NCBI RefSeq assembly: GCF_004214815.1
Contig: NZ_CP035926.1
Location: 1,178,001-1,242,000, forward strand
DNA length: 64,000 nucleotides
Source of the DNA: Aliarcobacter thereius LMG 24486
Lineage (GTDB): Bacteria > Campylobacterota > Campylobacteria > Campylobacterales > Arcobacteraceae
Reading direction: 5' to 3'
How positions within the stretch are numbered: the stretch's first letter is position 1; each line of letters starts with the position of its first letter. The notes beneath the pieces are model-generated. The model was not told the DNA's origin. It saw only the letters and a program-made list of their open reading frames with translations, and ran no database searches. The position numbers and the translations under genes were made by a program. This document shows, piece after piece, positions 39,824 to 50,071 of this stretch.

Positions 39824-42800
39824 TTAAAAGTTTAGATACTCTTGAATAGATTTTGGAGCTGAAACATCAGATATTTTTAACTCTTTAATTGCATCACTAG
39901 CTGCTTGTGCACCAGCAATTGTTGTAAAATATGGAACTCCAACTCTAAGAACGGCTCTTCTTATCTCTTTTCCATCATCTTTAGAACTACTTTGTTCTCC
40001 ACTTGTATTTATTGCCATAGCTATATCACCATTTGTTAAAAGGTCAGTTATATTTGGTCTTCCTTCACTCACTTTTAAAACTTTTTCACAAGCAATTCCT
40101 GCTTCACTTATAATTTTTTCTGTTCCACCAGTTGCAACAATAGTAAATCCACTATCAACTAAGCTTTTTGCAATACTTGAAGCATATGATTTATCTAAAT
40201 CACATAAAGATATAAATACCTTTCCAGACTTAGGAAGAGAGTTTTTAGCTGCATTTTGAGATTTTGCAAATGCCATTGCAAAATTTGAAGCTATACCCAT
40301 AACTTCACCAGTTGATTTCATTTCTGGGCTTAAAAGTAAATCTGCACCTGTTAATTTATTAAATGGGAAAACCGACTCTTTTACAGCAACAAGGTCTTTT
40401 AATTTTGGTTTTAAAACACCATTATCTTCATAAACTATACCTTTATCATACACTTTAAGAGCATCTCTTAAGCTCTCATTCCACATAACTCTAGTTGCAA
40501 TTTTTGCAAGAGGCATTCCAGTAGCTTTTGAAACAAAAGGAACTGTTCTACTTGCTCTTGGATTTACTTCAATTAAATAAATTTGTCCTTTATGAATAGC
40601 ATATTGTACATTCATAAGCCCTATAACACCTAAAGCCAAAGCCATATCTTTTGTTTTTGTCTCTAACTCTTTTATTAATTTATCTTCAATACTAATTGGA
40701 GGTAATGAACAAGCACTATCTCCTGAGTGAATTCCTGCTTCTTCAATATGTTGCATAATTCCACCAATATATGCCTCTTTACCATCACAAATACAATCAA
40801 CATCAAGTTCTATTGCTCTATCTAAGAATTTATCAATTAAAACAGGTGCATCATTTGATACAGAAACTGCTTCATCCATATATTGTTTTAATTCATTTGT
40901 AGAGTAAACAATCTTCATTCCTCTTCCACCAAGAACAAATGATGGTCTAACTAAAACTGGATATCCAATTTTCTCTGCTATTACTATTGCTTCATCAAGT
41001 TTTACAGCTGTTCCATTTTCTGGTTGTAAAAGTCCAACTTTTTCAACAAATGTAGCAAATTTCTTTCTATCTTCTGCTAAATCAATAACATCTGCTGTTG
41101 TTCCAATTATTTTTGCTCCAGCTTTTGTAAGAGCTTGTGCTAGTTTAAGTGGAGTTTGTCCTCCAAAATGTACAATAACACCATCTGGTTGCTCTTTTTC
41201 AACAACACTTCTTACATGTTCAAAATCTATTGGTTCAAAATATAAAACATCTGATGTATCATAATCTGTACTTACAGTTTCAGGGTTGCAGTTATACATA
41301 ATTGTTTTTACACCCATTTCTGCTAATGCAAAACTAGCATGTACACAACAATAATCAAACTCTATTCCTTGACCTATTCTATTTGGTCCACCACCAATAA
41401 TCATAACTTTTTTATCACTTGATTTTTTTGTTTCAATTTTTGGAAGTTTTGATACATTAATTATTGAATATAAATATTGATTTAAAGCTTTAAACTCTCC
41501 TGCACAAGTATCAACTTCATTGTATTCGAAATCAATATTTAAAGCTTTTCTTGCACTATAAACATCTTCTTCATTTTTTCCTATTAAGTTTGCAATAAAT
41601 TTATCACTAAATCCATTTGATTTAACTCTTCTTAAAAGCTCTTCATCTTTTAATATTGCTGGAGTAATTGATAACTCTAATTCATAAATTTCTCTAAATT
41701 TAGCTAAGAACCAAGGATCAATTTTTGATAATTCAAAAATATCATCATTTGTTAGACCTTGTCTTAATCCATCCATTAAATATTGAAGTCTTTTATCATT
41801 TGGTCTTCTAATCTCTTTTTTAATGAGTTCTAAATCAGTTGTTACTGAATCAAATCCACAAATTCCTGTTTCTAAAGAACACATAGCTTTTTGAATTGAT
41901 TCATTAAAGTTTCTTCCTATTGCCATAACTTCTCCAACAGATTTCATTGAAGTTGTTAAAGTTGAATTTGCTTTTGGGAATTTTTCAAAAGTAAATCTTG
42001 GAACTTTTGTAACAATATAATCAACTGCTGGTTCGAAACAAGCTTTTGATCCTGTCATATCATTTGTAATTTCATCTAAAGTAAATCCAACTGCAAGAAG
42101 TGTAGAAACTTTTGCTATTGGATATCCTGTTGCTTTTGAAGCAAGTGCTGAACTTCTACTTACTCTTGGATTCATCTCAATTACAAGCATTCTTCCCGTG
42201 TTTGGACACATAGAAAACTGTACATTTGATCCACCACTATTTACTCCAATTTCTCTTAAAATAGCAAAAGAAGCATCTCTCATCTTTGCATACTCTTTAT
42301 CAGTTAATGTAAGTGCTGGTGCAATAGTTATACTATCTCCTGTATGAACTCCCATTGGATCAAGGTTTTCAATAGAACAAACAACAATACAATTATCATT
42401 TGTATCTCTTATAATCTCCATTTCATACTCTTTCCAACCTAAAACTGATTCTAATATCTCAATTTCATTAATTGGTGATGCATCAAGTCCAGCTTGTGCA
42501 AGAATTTTGAACTCTTCAAGATTATAAGCAACTCCACTTCCAGCACCTGCAAGTGTAAACGAAGCTCTACTAATAACTGGGAATCCAATATCTTTTGCAA
42601 CTCTGATAGCTTCCTCAAGATTATAGGCATTTTCACTTCTTGGAAGATCTAGCCCTATTTTTCTCATAGCTTCACTAAAAAGATGTCTATCTTCACCTTT
42701 TTTAATAGCTTCTGGATGAACTCCTAAAAAGTTAATCCCTTCTAAAAGTCCTTTTTCATACATAGAAGTTGCTACATTTAGTGCAGTTTGTCCACCCATT

Positions 42801-43066
42801 GTTGGCAAAATTGCATCTATATTCTCTTTTTTAATTATATTTAAAACAACTTCTTCAGTAATTGGTTCGATATATGTCTTATCAGCAAATTCTGGATCTG
42901 TCATTATAGTTGCTGGATTTGAATTTACCAAAACTACTCTATATCCTAGTTCTTTTAAAGTTTTTGTTGCTTGTGTTCCTGAGTAATCAAACTCACACGC
43001 CTGCCCTATTACAATTGGTCCTGAACCAATTAACAAAATGTTTTTTATATCTTCTCTTTTTGGCAT
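39824..43066 (-). CDS. carB: Carbamoyl-phosphate synthase large subunit
   Basis: 1080 residues, full family length. Two homologous ATP-grasp halves: the first begins after [20 protein letters not shown], the second after [29 protein letters not shown] and [11 protein letters not shown] carry metal ligands of the two active sites, and the MGS-like allosteric domain lies at the C-terminus ([12 protein letters not shown]). It makes carbamoyl phosphate for arginine and pyrimidine synthesis with CarA, which is not adjacent. Confidence 0.97.
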   Translation of the reverse strand: MPKREDIKNILLIGSGPIVIGQACEFDYSGTQATKTLKELGYRVVLVNSNPATIMTDPEFADKTYIEPITEEVVLNIIKKENIDAILPTMGGQTALNVATSMYEKGLLEGINFLGVHPEAIKKGEDRHLFSEAMRKIGLDLPRSENAYNLEEAIRVAKDIGFPVISRASFTLAGAGSGVAYNLEEFKILAQAGLDASPINEIEILESVLGWKEYEMEIIRDTNDNCIVVCSIENLDPMGVHTGDSITIAPALTLTDKEYAKMRDASFAILREIGVNSGGSNVQFSMCPNTGRMLVIEMNPRVSRSSALASKATGYPIAKVSTLLAVGFTLDEITNDMTGSKACFEPAVDYIVTKVPRFTFEKFPKANSTLTTSMKSVGEVMAIGRNFNESIQKAMCSLETGICGFDSVTTDLELIKKEIRRPNDKRLQYLMDGLRQGLTNDDIFELSKIDPWFLAKFREIYELELSITPAILKDEELLRRVKSNGFSDKFIANLIGKNEEDVYSARKALNIDFEYNEVDTCAGEFKALNQYLYSIINVSKLPKIETKKSSDKKVMIIGGGPNRIGQGIEFDYCCVHASFALAEMGVKTIMYNCNPETVSTDYDTSDVLYFEPIDFEHVRSVVEKEQPDGVIVHFGGQTPLKLAQALTKAGAKIIGTTADVIDLAEDRKKFATFVEKVGLLQPENGTAVKLDEAIVIAEKIGYPVLVRPSFVLGGRGMKIVYSTNELKQYMDEAVSVSNDAPVLIDKFLDRAIELDVDCICDGKEAYIGGIMQHIEEAGIHSGDSACSLPPISIEDKLIKELETKTKDMALALGVIGLMNVQYAIHKGQIYLIEVNPRASRTVPFVSKATGMPLAKIATRVMWNESLRDALKVYDKGIVYEDNGVLKPKLKDLVAVKESVFPFNKLTGADLLLSPEMKSTGEVMGIASNFAMAFAKSQNAAKNSLPKSGKVFISLCDLDKSYASSIAKSLVDSGFTIVATGGTEKIISEAGIACEKVLKVSEGRPNITDLLTNGDIAMAINTSGEQSSSKDDGKEIRRAVLRVGVPYFTTIAGAQAASDAIKELKISDVSAPKSIQEYLNF

Positions 43067-43176
43067 AACTTTCCTTTCGCTGATTTTAAAAATTTGGCAA
43101 GTTTATCCAAAAAACACTTAAGTTTTTGTTAGATAAATCCGATTCAATGAGTCTTATAGATAAAAAGCACTGTTTT

Positions 43177-43377
43177 TTAGGCTTTGTTTTGAGTTGTAAA
43201 TACTATTTTTGCATCTTCTAAAAGTTTTTGAGCAAGTTCTAATTCTTTTAAACCTTCGCTATATAGCTTTAAACTATCACTTAAAGTAATATCATTTTTA
43301 GAAAGTTTTTCTAAAATATCTTTTGCTTTTAATACTTTAGTTTCAAAACTCTCTTCATTTAACTTATTTTCTTCCAT
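43177..43377 (-). CDS. xseB: Exonuclease VII small subunit
   Basis: 66 residues with the XseB helical hairpin: SFETKVLKAKDILEKLSKND then LSLKLYSEGLKELELAQ-like sequence (exactly LSDSLKLYSEGLKELELAQK) and a short tail. It forms a complex with XseA. It starts one base after the metX stop, so the two are co-transcribed. Confidence 0.88.
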   Translation of the reverse strand: MEENKLNEESFETKVLKAKDILEKLSKNDITLSDSLKLYSEGLKELELAQKLLEDAKIVFTTQNKA

Positions 43378-43378
43378 T

Positions 43379-44494
43379 TTAATCCTTTAAAATATCTTGT
43401 ATATGTTTTTCAAATTTAGGAACTTCAACCAAAAATGAGTCATGACCACTTGAACTATCTACTTCAAGATAAGTAACTTGTTCTTGTTTTCCAATTTTAA
43501 TCATAATATCTTCAATCTCTTTCATCTCTTCAGGAAAAAACAACATATCATCTTTGAAAGATATAAGATGAAGTTTCCCAATAATTTTCATAAAAGAGTA
43601 CTCAAGTTTATCCTTATTTCTTCCAGCATCAAAAATATTTATTGTTTTACAAATGTATAAATATGATAAAGGATCAAAAAACTTTGGAAAACTATATGAA
43701 TTATGTTCAAGATATTTTTCTATTTCAAATCTTCCAAAAAGTTCATAAAGCCCATCTGTATCAACATAATCTCTAGCAAATCTTCTATTAAAAAATGATG
43801 GACTTAAATATGCTATTAATCCTGCCATTCTTCCAACAGCTAATCCTACAAGTCCTTTTGCTTTTAAATCATCTTTTTCATAATTTCCATTCTTAAAACT
43901 AGGATCATGCCTTATAGCCTCAATTGCAATTTTATTTAAAGCAATTGCCCAAGGTCTTGTATAAGCTGTACATGCCATAGCTATATAATGTTTTGCAAAA
44001 TTTGGATGTTCAATGCTATAACACAAAGTTTGCATTCCTCCCATACTTCCCCCAATTACAGCAATAGCCTTTTCTATTCCTAACTTTTTATAAAGTTTCA
44101 TCTGAGCATTTACAATATCTGATATTGTTAAAACAGGGAATTTTAATCTATACTCTTTTTTTGTTGCTGGATTTATACTTAATGGACTTGTAGAACCATA
44201 AGAACTTCCAATATTATTTGAACAGATTACAAAATATTTTTCTGTATCAATAGTTTTTTTATCTCCAATAAACTTATCCCACCATCCAGCTTTTGCTTCA
44301 TTTTCATATCTTCCTGCTGCATGATGACTTCCTGAAAGAGCATGACAAATTACTATTACATTTGATTTATCTTCATTTAGTGTTCCATAAGTTTCATATA
44401 TTATTTCAAACTTTTCAAGTAATCTTCCACTTTCAAGATATAAAGCTTCATCAAAACTTGCTATTTTTGTCTCTATTTTCAAACTATTTTCCAA
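43379..44494 (-). CDS. metX: Homoserine O-acetyltransferase
   Basis: 371 residues, alpha/beta-hydrolase fold. Nucleophile elbow GGSMGGMQTL, oxyanion region VICHALSGSHHAAG, and the catalytic His in SSSGHDSFLVE. It activates homoserine with acetyl-CoA for methionine synthesis in the cytoplasm. Length is standard. Followed by xseB. The promoter should lie in 44495-44655, divergent from the 84-residue gene. Confidence 0.95.
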   Translation of the reverse strand: MENSLKIETKIASFDEALYLESGRLLEKFEIIYETYGTLNEDKSNVIVICHALSGSHHAAGRYENEAKAGWWDKFIGDKKTIDTEKYFVICSNNIGSSYGSTSPLSINPATKKEYRLKFPVLTISDIVNAQMKLYKKLGIEKAIAVIGGSMGGMQTLCYSIEHPNFAKHYIAMACTAYTRPWAIALNKIAIEAIRHDPSFKNGNYEKDDLKAKGLVGLAVGRMAGLIAYLSPSFFNRRFARDYVDTDGLYELFGRFEIEKYLEHNSYSFPKFFDPLSYLYICKTINIFDAGRNKDKLEYSFMKIIGKLHLISFKDDMLFFPEEMKEIEDIMIKIGKQEQVTYLEVDSSSGHDSFLVEVPKFEKHIQDILKD

Positions 44495-44655
44495 ATATTT
44501 TTAATTTTATAAGCATAAAGTCTATCTAAACTAAGATAAAAAAGCCTTTTAGTGACAATATTTAATAAAGATTAAAAAAAACTATTTTTTTCCTATATTT
44601 ATAAGTAATTTTATATATAATTATAGTTTGAAATTATAAAAAGGATTTTTAGAAT

Positions 44656-44910
44656 ATGATTAATAAACTAAAAAAGATTTTAGATGAAGGTGTTTTACCA
44701 GAATTAAAAGCTGAAATAGAAGCTTTAGAAAAATTACTAAACAAAAAAAAAGATAGTGAATTAGAGTATGAATTAAATTATTTTAAAGAGGTAGAAAAGT
44801 TTTATAAAGAGGCTAGAAAACTGATTTTAGAAAATAAATTAAGCGAAAAAGAAGCAAAAAATATTTTACTAGATTTAGAAGATATGGAAGAAGATGAGGA
44901 GCAATTATAG
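44656..44910 (+). CDS. Small coiled-coil protein
   Basis: 84 residues, very rich in Glu, Lys and Leu with a heptad pattern (KKILDEGVLPELKAEIEALE). AAAAGGA precedes ATG 44656. The TAG stop shares its G with the GTG start of the transporter gene, so the two are translationally coupled. It may be a cytoplasmic partner of the transporter; function unknown. Confidence 0.7.
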   Translation: MINKLKKILDEGVLPELKAEIEALEKLLNKKKDSELEYELNYFKEVEKFYKEARKLILENKLSEKEAKNILLDLEDMEEDEEQL

Positions 44911-46001
44911 TGTTTGATTTAGAAATTTATCAAATAGTTTTTATACTATTTTTTATAATAGCATTTGTATTTGGTTTTATAGCTCAACAAAAACAGTTTT
45001 GTTTTAGTGGAAGTATAAAAGATTATTTACAAATAAAATCGACAAGAAGAGCTGCAAGTGTTGTTATGGCAATGATTGTTGCAATAATATCTACTCAGTT
45101 TTTAGTTTACTTTTTTAATTTAGATCTTAGTTCTAGCTCTTATTTTAAAAACAATATAAACTACTTTGCAATTATTTTAGGTGGATTATTATTTGGTGCT
45201 GGAATGATGATAGCAGATGGTTGCAGTAGTAGAAGTATTGTAAAATTTGCACAAGGTGATATAAATGCTTTAATAACTCTTATATTTATAGCAATTTTTG
45301 CATTTGCTAGTACAAGAGGTGTTTTATATCAAGGTGTTGATTTTATTGTATCTAATGAATTTTTAGTAAATATATCTTCTTATTTAGAAAACTTTATATT
45401 AAATATTTATTTTGTACTTTTTGTACTTTGTACATTGTTAATGTTCTTAATCAAAAAAGTAAAAAGAGTTTTATCTTTACTTGATGGTTTTGTAATTGGT
45501 CTTTTAGTTGCTTTAGCTTGGTTTGTTTCAGCATATATTGGACTTGAAAGCTTTGAAAGAGAGATACAAGCACAAGCTATAAGTTTTGTATATCCTAGTG
45601 CAAAAACTTTAGAGTTTATTACAAGTTATGAAATTAGTGAATTATCTATTGGTGTTTGTTTAGTTCTTGGAGCTATTATTGGTGCATATATCTCATCATT
45701 TTTTAATAAGAAATACAGTTTTGGTTGTACATCTCAAATAACTTTTAATAAATTAAAATATAATATTATTGGTGGTTCACTAATGGGAATTGGTGGAATT
45801 ATGGCTATTGGTTGTACAGTTGGGCAAGGTTTAAGTGGAGTATCAACTCTTCTTCTTAGTTCATTTTTGGCAATAATTTCTATCTTTGTTGGTGGATATT
45901 TTACTGGTAAATTTCTGCTTAAAAAAGATAAACTTCCTATGTGTTTCTTATTTGAATGGGAAGATGAAAAAGATAATAAACCTTTAAATTTTGATATATA
46001 A
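44910..46001 (+). CDS. YeeE/YedE family sulfur-compound transporter
   Basis: 363 residues, about nine to ten membrane segments. Conserved cysteines of the family appear in QQKQFCFSGS, IADGCSSRS, KYSFGCTSQ and AIGCTVGQGLSG. Members such as TsuA import thiosulfate. It starts at GTG 44910. A two-repeat architecture is visible, with each half carrying two of the motifs. Substrate not proven by sequence. Confidence 0.88.
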   Translation: MFDLEIYQIVFILFFIIAFVFGFIAQQKQFCFSGSIKDYLQIKSTRRAASVVMAMIVAIISTQFLVYFFNLDLSSSSYFKNNINYFAIILGGLLFGAGMMIADGCSSRSIVKFAQGDINALITLIFIAIFAFASTRGVLYQGVDFIVSNEFLVNISSYLENFILNIYFVLFVLCTLLMFLIKKVKRVLSLLDGFVIGLLVALAWFVSAYIGLESFEREIQAQAISFVYPSAKTLEFITSYEISELSIGVCLVLGAIIGAYISSFFNKKYSFGCTSQITFNKLKYNIIGGSLMGIGGIMAIGCTVGQGLSGVSTLLLSSFLAIISIFVGGYFTGKFLLKKDKLPMCFLFEWEDEKDNKPLNFDI

Positions 46002-46029
46002 AAGAGAAGCTTTTTTAAGCTCTTCTTTT
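46002..46029. terminator. Bidirectional terminator between transporter and ftsZ
   Basis: A hairpin around AGAAGCTT...AAGCTCTTCT with A-rich left and T-rich right flanks, one base beyond the transporter stop and reaching the ftsZ stop. It serves both convergent genes. Confidence 0.7.
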
Positions 46030-47185
46030 AATAAAGTGTATATTGAATAATATAATCTCTCATTCTAGGTGGAGTATCTAATTTAGACTCACAATTTTCA
46101 GTTTTTTGCTCTTTATTATTTACTTCATTTTGCTCTGAATATAATTCTATATTTTCATTATCACCTTTATTTTTACTTTCAAAACCTGTTGCAATAATTG
46201 TAATTTTTACTTCATCTGGTGCAAAAGTATTATCATAAGAAATTCCATGAATAATTTGAGCATATTTATCTACTCTTTCTCCAATATTTGAGAAAATTGC
46301 ACTAACTTCAAAAAGACCAATTTCTCCACTAATTGTAAGGTGAACTAAAACTCCTTTTGCTCCATCTAAAGGAACTTTCTCTAAAAGTGGTGAATTAATA
46401 GCATTTTCTAAAGCTCTAAAAGCTGAATTCTCACCTTTTGCTTTCCCAATTCCCATTAATGCAATACCTTTATGCTTCATAATAGTTCTTACATCAGCAA
46501 AGTCAGCATTTTGATCACTTCCACTTCCAGGATTTAAAATAACTTGGCTCATTCCATTAACAGCTTGATATAATATATTATCAACTACTTTATAAGCATT
46601 TTTAAAAGATATTGCTTCATCAACTGATTCTAATAATTTATCATTTGAAATAATAATTAATGAATCACTAACTTTTTTTAATTCTTCAAGTCCTGTATTT
46701 GCAAGTCCTGCTCTCATAATTCCTTCATGAGAGAAAGGTTTTGTAACAACTGAAACAGTTAAAGCTCCACTCTCTTTAGCTGCTTTTGCAACTATTGGAG
46801 CAGCTCCTGTTCCTGTTCCTCCACCTAATCCAGCAGCCACAAAAACAATATCTGAACCTTTTAAAATTTCTTTTATTTCTTCATAACTTTCAAGTGCAGC
46901 ATCTCTTCCAACTTCTGGATCCATTCCTGCACCAAAACCATTTGTAAGTTTTGGTCCTAGTTCAATCTTTTTTGGTGCTTTTGATACATGTAAAACTTTT
47001 AAATCTGTATTTGCAACAATCAAATCAATTAGATGAGTTCCCTCTTCTATCATATGATTTACCATATTACAACCACCACCACCAACTCCAATTACTGCAA
47101 TTTTTGGAAGATTATTTGAAAGTGCTTTAGTTGGCATTTGCTCTGTTACAATTATATCATCCATTTTAAATAGATTATTTCCCAT
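46028..47185 (-). CDS. ftsZ: Cell division protein FtsZ
   Basis: About 385 residues. The tubulin-like GTPase has [19 protein letters not shown], the T4 signature [10 protein letters not shown] and the T7 synergy loop; the C-terminal tail ends [14 protein letters not shown]. The open frame extends to a GTG at 47194, but ATG 47185 overlaps the ftsA stop (TAATG), which makes it the likely start. It polymerises into the Z-ring at midcell. It is the last gene of the ppiD-like-ftsA-ftsZ cluster. Confidence 0.96.
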   Translation of the reverse strand: MGNNLFKMDDIIVTEQMPTKALSNNLPKIAVIGVGGGGCNMVNHMIEEGTHLIDLIVANTDLKVLHVSKAPKKIELGPKLTNGFGAGMDPEVGRDAALESYEEIKEILKGSDIVFVAAGLGGGTGTGAAPIVAKAAKESGALTVSVVTKPFSHEGIMRAGLANTGLEELKKVSDSLIIISNDKLLESVDEAISFKNAYKVVDNILYQAVNGMSQVILNPGSGSDQNADFADVRTIMKHKGIALMGIGKAKGENSAFRALENAINSPLLEKVPLDGAKGVLVHLTISGEIGLFEVSAIFSNIGERVDKYAQIIHGISYDNTFAPDEVKITIIATGFESKNKGDNENIELYSEQNEVNNKEQKTENCESKLDTPPRMRDYIIQYTLY

Positions 47186-48543
47186 TAAAACCACTCCGTA
47201 AGTCTAGTAAATAGTCCTGTTTTTTTCTTTTGTTGAATAGGCTCAAGAAGAGTATTAGTTTCCAATTGCTCTTTTTGTAATCCTATTTCTTGATTGAAGT
47301 TATCACTTATATTTTCCACTGGTTTTTCTTTTCTTATTGGTTTAATTAATCTTTTATTTGAATCAATTTGATAAGCTCTATTAATTCCTAAACCAAACAT
47401 CATAAGTCCAACAATAGAAGACATATTTAATTCATCAAATCTAACTCTAAATGCATTTGGAAGAGCTTTAGGTGTAGCAATAGCAACAGGAATACCTTCA
47501 AAAACTTTTTTTGATAACTCTTTTATTCCTATTGTTTCACTCATTCCACCTGTAAGAACTATTCCTGATCCTATATTGTCTAAAATTGCATATTTTTTTA
47601 ACTCATTTCTTACAAGAACTAAAGTCTCTTCAACTCTTGCATGAACAATTCCTTGTATAAAATCAAGTGCAATATCAGAAAAAACATCTTCATCATTTAT
47701 TCTAGGAATAGATACCTTTGCAGCCTCTTCTTGTGTTGAATAATTTTTAATTAAAGAACCATGATCTTTTTTTAATTGCTCAGCAAATGGAATTGGTGTT
47801 TGAAGAGTTAGTGATAAATCATTTGTAATATTGTTTGATCCAACAGGTAAAAAACCATTATAAATAATAGAGTTCCCTTTATAATAGACAAATTCTGTTG
47901 TTGTAGAACCAAGATTTATAACAACAGCTCCAATTTTCTTTTGTTGTTCATCTAAAACAGATAGTGCTGCTGCATAAGAGTCAAGTACAAAACTTATATC
48001 TTCTATTCCAAAAACTCTTAAAGCTGATTTTATATTTATAAGAGCATTTCTTTTTGCTGCAACTATATAAACATTTACTTCAAGCCTTGATCCATTCATT
48101 CTTATTGGATTATCAACTTCAACTCCATCAACAACAAAAGATGTAGGAATTACATGAACTACATCATAATCAATATTAATAGTAGAGTTAGAAAGAGCCA
48201 TCTGCATAGCTTGTGATATATGAGATTCTGTAATCAAACCATTTTGGATAGTTACAGCTCCTTCTCCTTTTATTCCTGATGTATAATTCCCTGATATAGA
48301 AACAACAGTTGAACCAATAGTAATATCAGCTGCACTCTCTTTTGCTTTTAAAATAGCTGATTTTATTGATCTTGAAGCTTCTTCTATATTTATAATTAAA
48401 CCTTTATGTACTCCACTACTTTGAACACTACCAAAACCTAAGATTTCAATACTATTATCAATATCATACTTAGGTTTTGAAATAGCTGCTACAATGGAGC
48501 TTGAACCTATGCTTAAAGATAATAAAACATCTGTATTATTCAA
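47185..48543 (-). CDS. ftsA: Cell division protein FtsA
   Basis: 452 residues, actin-like fold: VLLSLSIGSSSIVAAI (phosphate 1), GAVVINLGSTTTEFVYYK (phosphate 2) and GSGIVLTGGMSETIG (adenosine). It ends in an amphipathic helix GLFTRLTEWF that tethers it to the membrane. It recruits FtsZ and the divisome. Two bases from the upstream chaperone gene, overlapping ftsZ by one base. Confidence 0.95.
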   Translation of the reverse strand: MNNTDVLLSLSIGSSSIVAAISKPKYDIDNSIEILGFGSVQSSGVHKGLIINIEEASRSIKSAILKAKESAADITIGSTVVSISGNYTSGIKGEGAVTIQNGLITESHISQAMQMALSNSTINIDYDVVHVIPTSFVVDGVEVDNPIRMNGSRLEVNVYIVAAKRNALINIKSALRVFGIEDISFVLDSYAAALSVLDEQQKKIGAVVINLGSTTTEFVYYKGNSIIYNGFLPVGSNNITNDLSLTLQTPIPFAEQLKKDHGSLIKNYSTQEEAAKVSIPRINDEDVFSDIALDFIQGIVHARVEETLVLVRNELKKYAILDNIGSGIVLTGGMSETIGIKELSKKVFEGIPVAIATPKALPNAFRVRFDELNMSSIVGLMMFGLGINRAYQIDSNKRLIKPIRKEKPVENISDNFNQEIGLQKEQLETNTLLEPIQQKKKTGLFTRLTEWF

Positions 48544-48545
48544 AA

Positions 48546-50009
48546 TTACTCCTTATTTTGCATATAAGTTTTAATCTCATATTTTAGTTCTAGTTTTTTT
48601 AATAAATTTACTAAAATTTCATTTTCTATTAAAGACTCTATTTCTGGTTTTACTAAGTCAAGATCTTCATTTGATAGCTCTTTAAACTTAGAATCAAGAA
48701 CTCTATAAAGAACAATTTTATCTTCTAGTTCAACAAAAGACTCTTTTGTTGTTGTTATAAATAAAGCACTTAAAAGTTCTTGAGCTTCATTTTCATTTAA
48801 ATCTTTAAATGCTTTTATACTCTCTCTATTTATATTTTTATAAACTTTTCCTTTAAATGTAGATAAGTCGCTATTTGCTTTCTCTTTTAGAAGTTTATAT
48901 CTCTCTTCATTTAATGCATCTTTATAAATAGTAGTTTTTGCTTCTTCAAAACTCAAAGGTTTTGGTGCAATATTTTTAATCATTTTTACTATATAAAAAC
49001 TTCCATTATCTAAAAATGGCTTCCCTATTTCACCATCTTTTAGAGAAGTTACATTATCAATATTTTCAGCTAAAAAAGGTAATTTATTTTCTGAAAAAGT
49101 TTTACTTGAATCAAAGTTTATTTCACCTTTTTTTAGTTTCATATATAAAGTTAATGCCTCTTTTTTACTATTACTTTCATCTAAGTTTTCAATAACTTCA
49201 GCTCTTGCTTCTTCAAAAGTTTTTAACTTTCCATCTTCAAACTTATAATCACTTTTAAATCTATCAAAATATTTTTTAATATCATCTTCTGAACTTGTTC
49301 CATTTTTTACATTTAGTTTTTTAATATCAAGTTCATAAGCTCTTTGACTATTATATTTCATTCTGTTTTTTTCAAAAAACTCTTTTGCTTTTTCTTCATC
49401 TATTTTTACACTAATATCATTTAGTGATAAAATTTTATATTCAATATCATCTTCTAAAAATAGTAATTTACCAATATTTTTTAAACTATTTTCAGAAACA
49501 TTCATTGTAAATAGAGCTTGGATTTTTTGGAAAAGAGCTGCATCTCTTAAACTAAGTTCAAATTGAGCTGGAGTTATTCTATTTTGTGTAAGAACTTTAA
49601 TATATTGCTCTTTACTAAATTTACCATCTATTTTAAAATCTTCATATTTTAAAATTTCTTTTACAACTTCTTCTTCAGTAGATTTAAGACCTAAATCCTC
49701 TCCATAAGCCATTATAAGTCTTTTTTGTAATAGTTGTGAAAGTGCAATATCTTCTAATCTTAACTGTTTTGCAATCTCTTGATTAAATGATGATCCAAAA
49801 AGTTGTGAATATTGATTATATAAACTTGAATACTCTTGGTTTAACTCTTCAAATTTAATCTCTCTATCTCCAATTGTAGCTACTACTCCTGATTTTGAAC
49901 CATAACTATATGATCCCCAACCAACGAATCCAGCACCCACAAATGCTATTGTACTTATCCAAATAGTAATAACTAACCATCTTTTATGTCTTTGCATCCA
50001 AGTTATCAT
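48546..50009 (-). CDS. PpiD/SurA-like periplasmic folding chaperone
   Basis: 487 residues: an N-terminal membrane anchor (RWLVITIWISTIAFVGAGFV), a SurA_N-like helical domain (GDREIKFEELNQEYSSLY), a parvulin-like PPIase region (about 225-370, with GEIGKPFLDNGSFYIVKM) and a C-terminal helical part. It helps outer-membrane and secreted proteins fold at the inner membrane surface. First gene of the ftsAZ cluster. The parvulin catalytic motifs are degenerate, so isomerase activity is unsure. Confidence 0.85.
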   Translation of the reverse strand: MITWMQRHKRWLVITIWISTIAFVGAGFVGWGSYSYGSKSGVVATIGDREIKFEELNQEYSSLYNQYSQLFGSSFNQEIAKQLRLEDIALSQLLQKRLIMAYGEDLGLKSTEEEVVKEILKYEDFKIDGKFSKEQYIKVLTQNRITPAQFELSLRDAALFQKIQALFTMNVSENSLKNIGKLLFLEDDIEYKILSLNDISVKIDEEKAKEFFEKNRMKYNSQRAYELDIKKLNVKNGTSSEDDIKKYFDRFKSDYKFEDGKLKTFEEARAEVIENLDESNSKKEALTLYMKLKKGEINFDSSKTFSENKLPFLAENIDNVTSLKDGEIGKPFLDNGSFYIVKMIKNIAPKPLSFEEAKTTIYKDALNEERYKLLKEKANSDLSTFKGKVYKNINRESIKAFKDLNENEAQELLSALFITTTKESFVELEDKIVLYRVLDSKFKELSNEDLDLVKPEIESLIENEILVNLLKKLELKYEIKTYMQNKE

Positions 50010-50071
50010 ATATATAAATCCTCTTAAAAATTTTTAGATATCATATTACTAAAAACTTGCTTTTATCATAT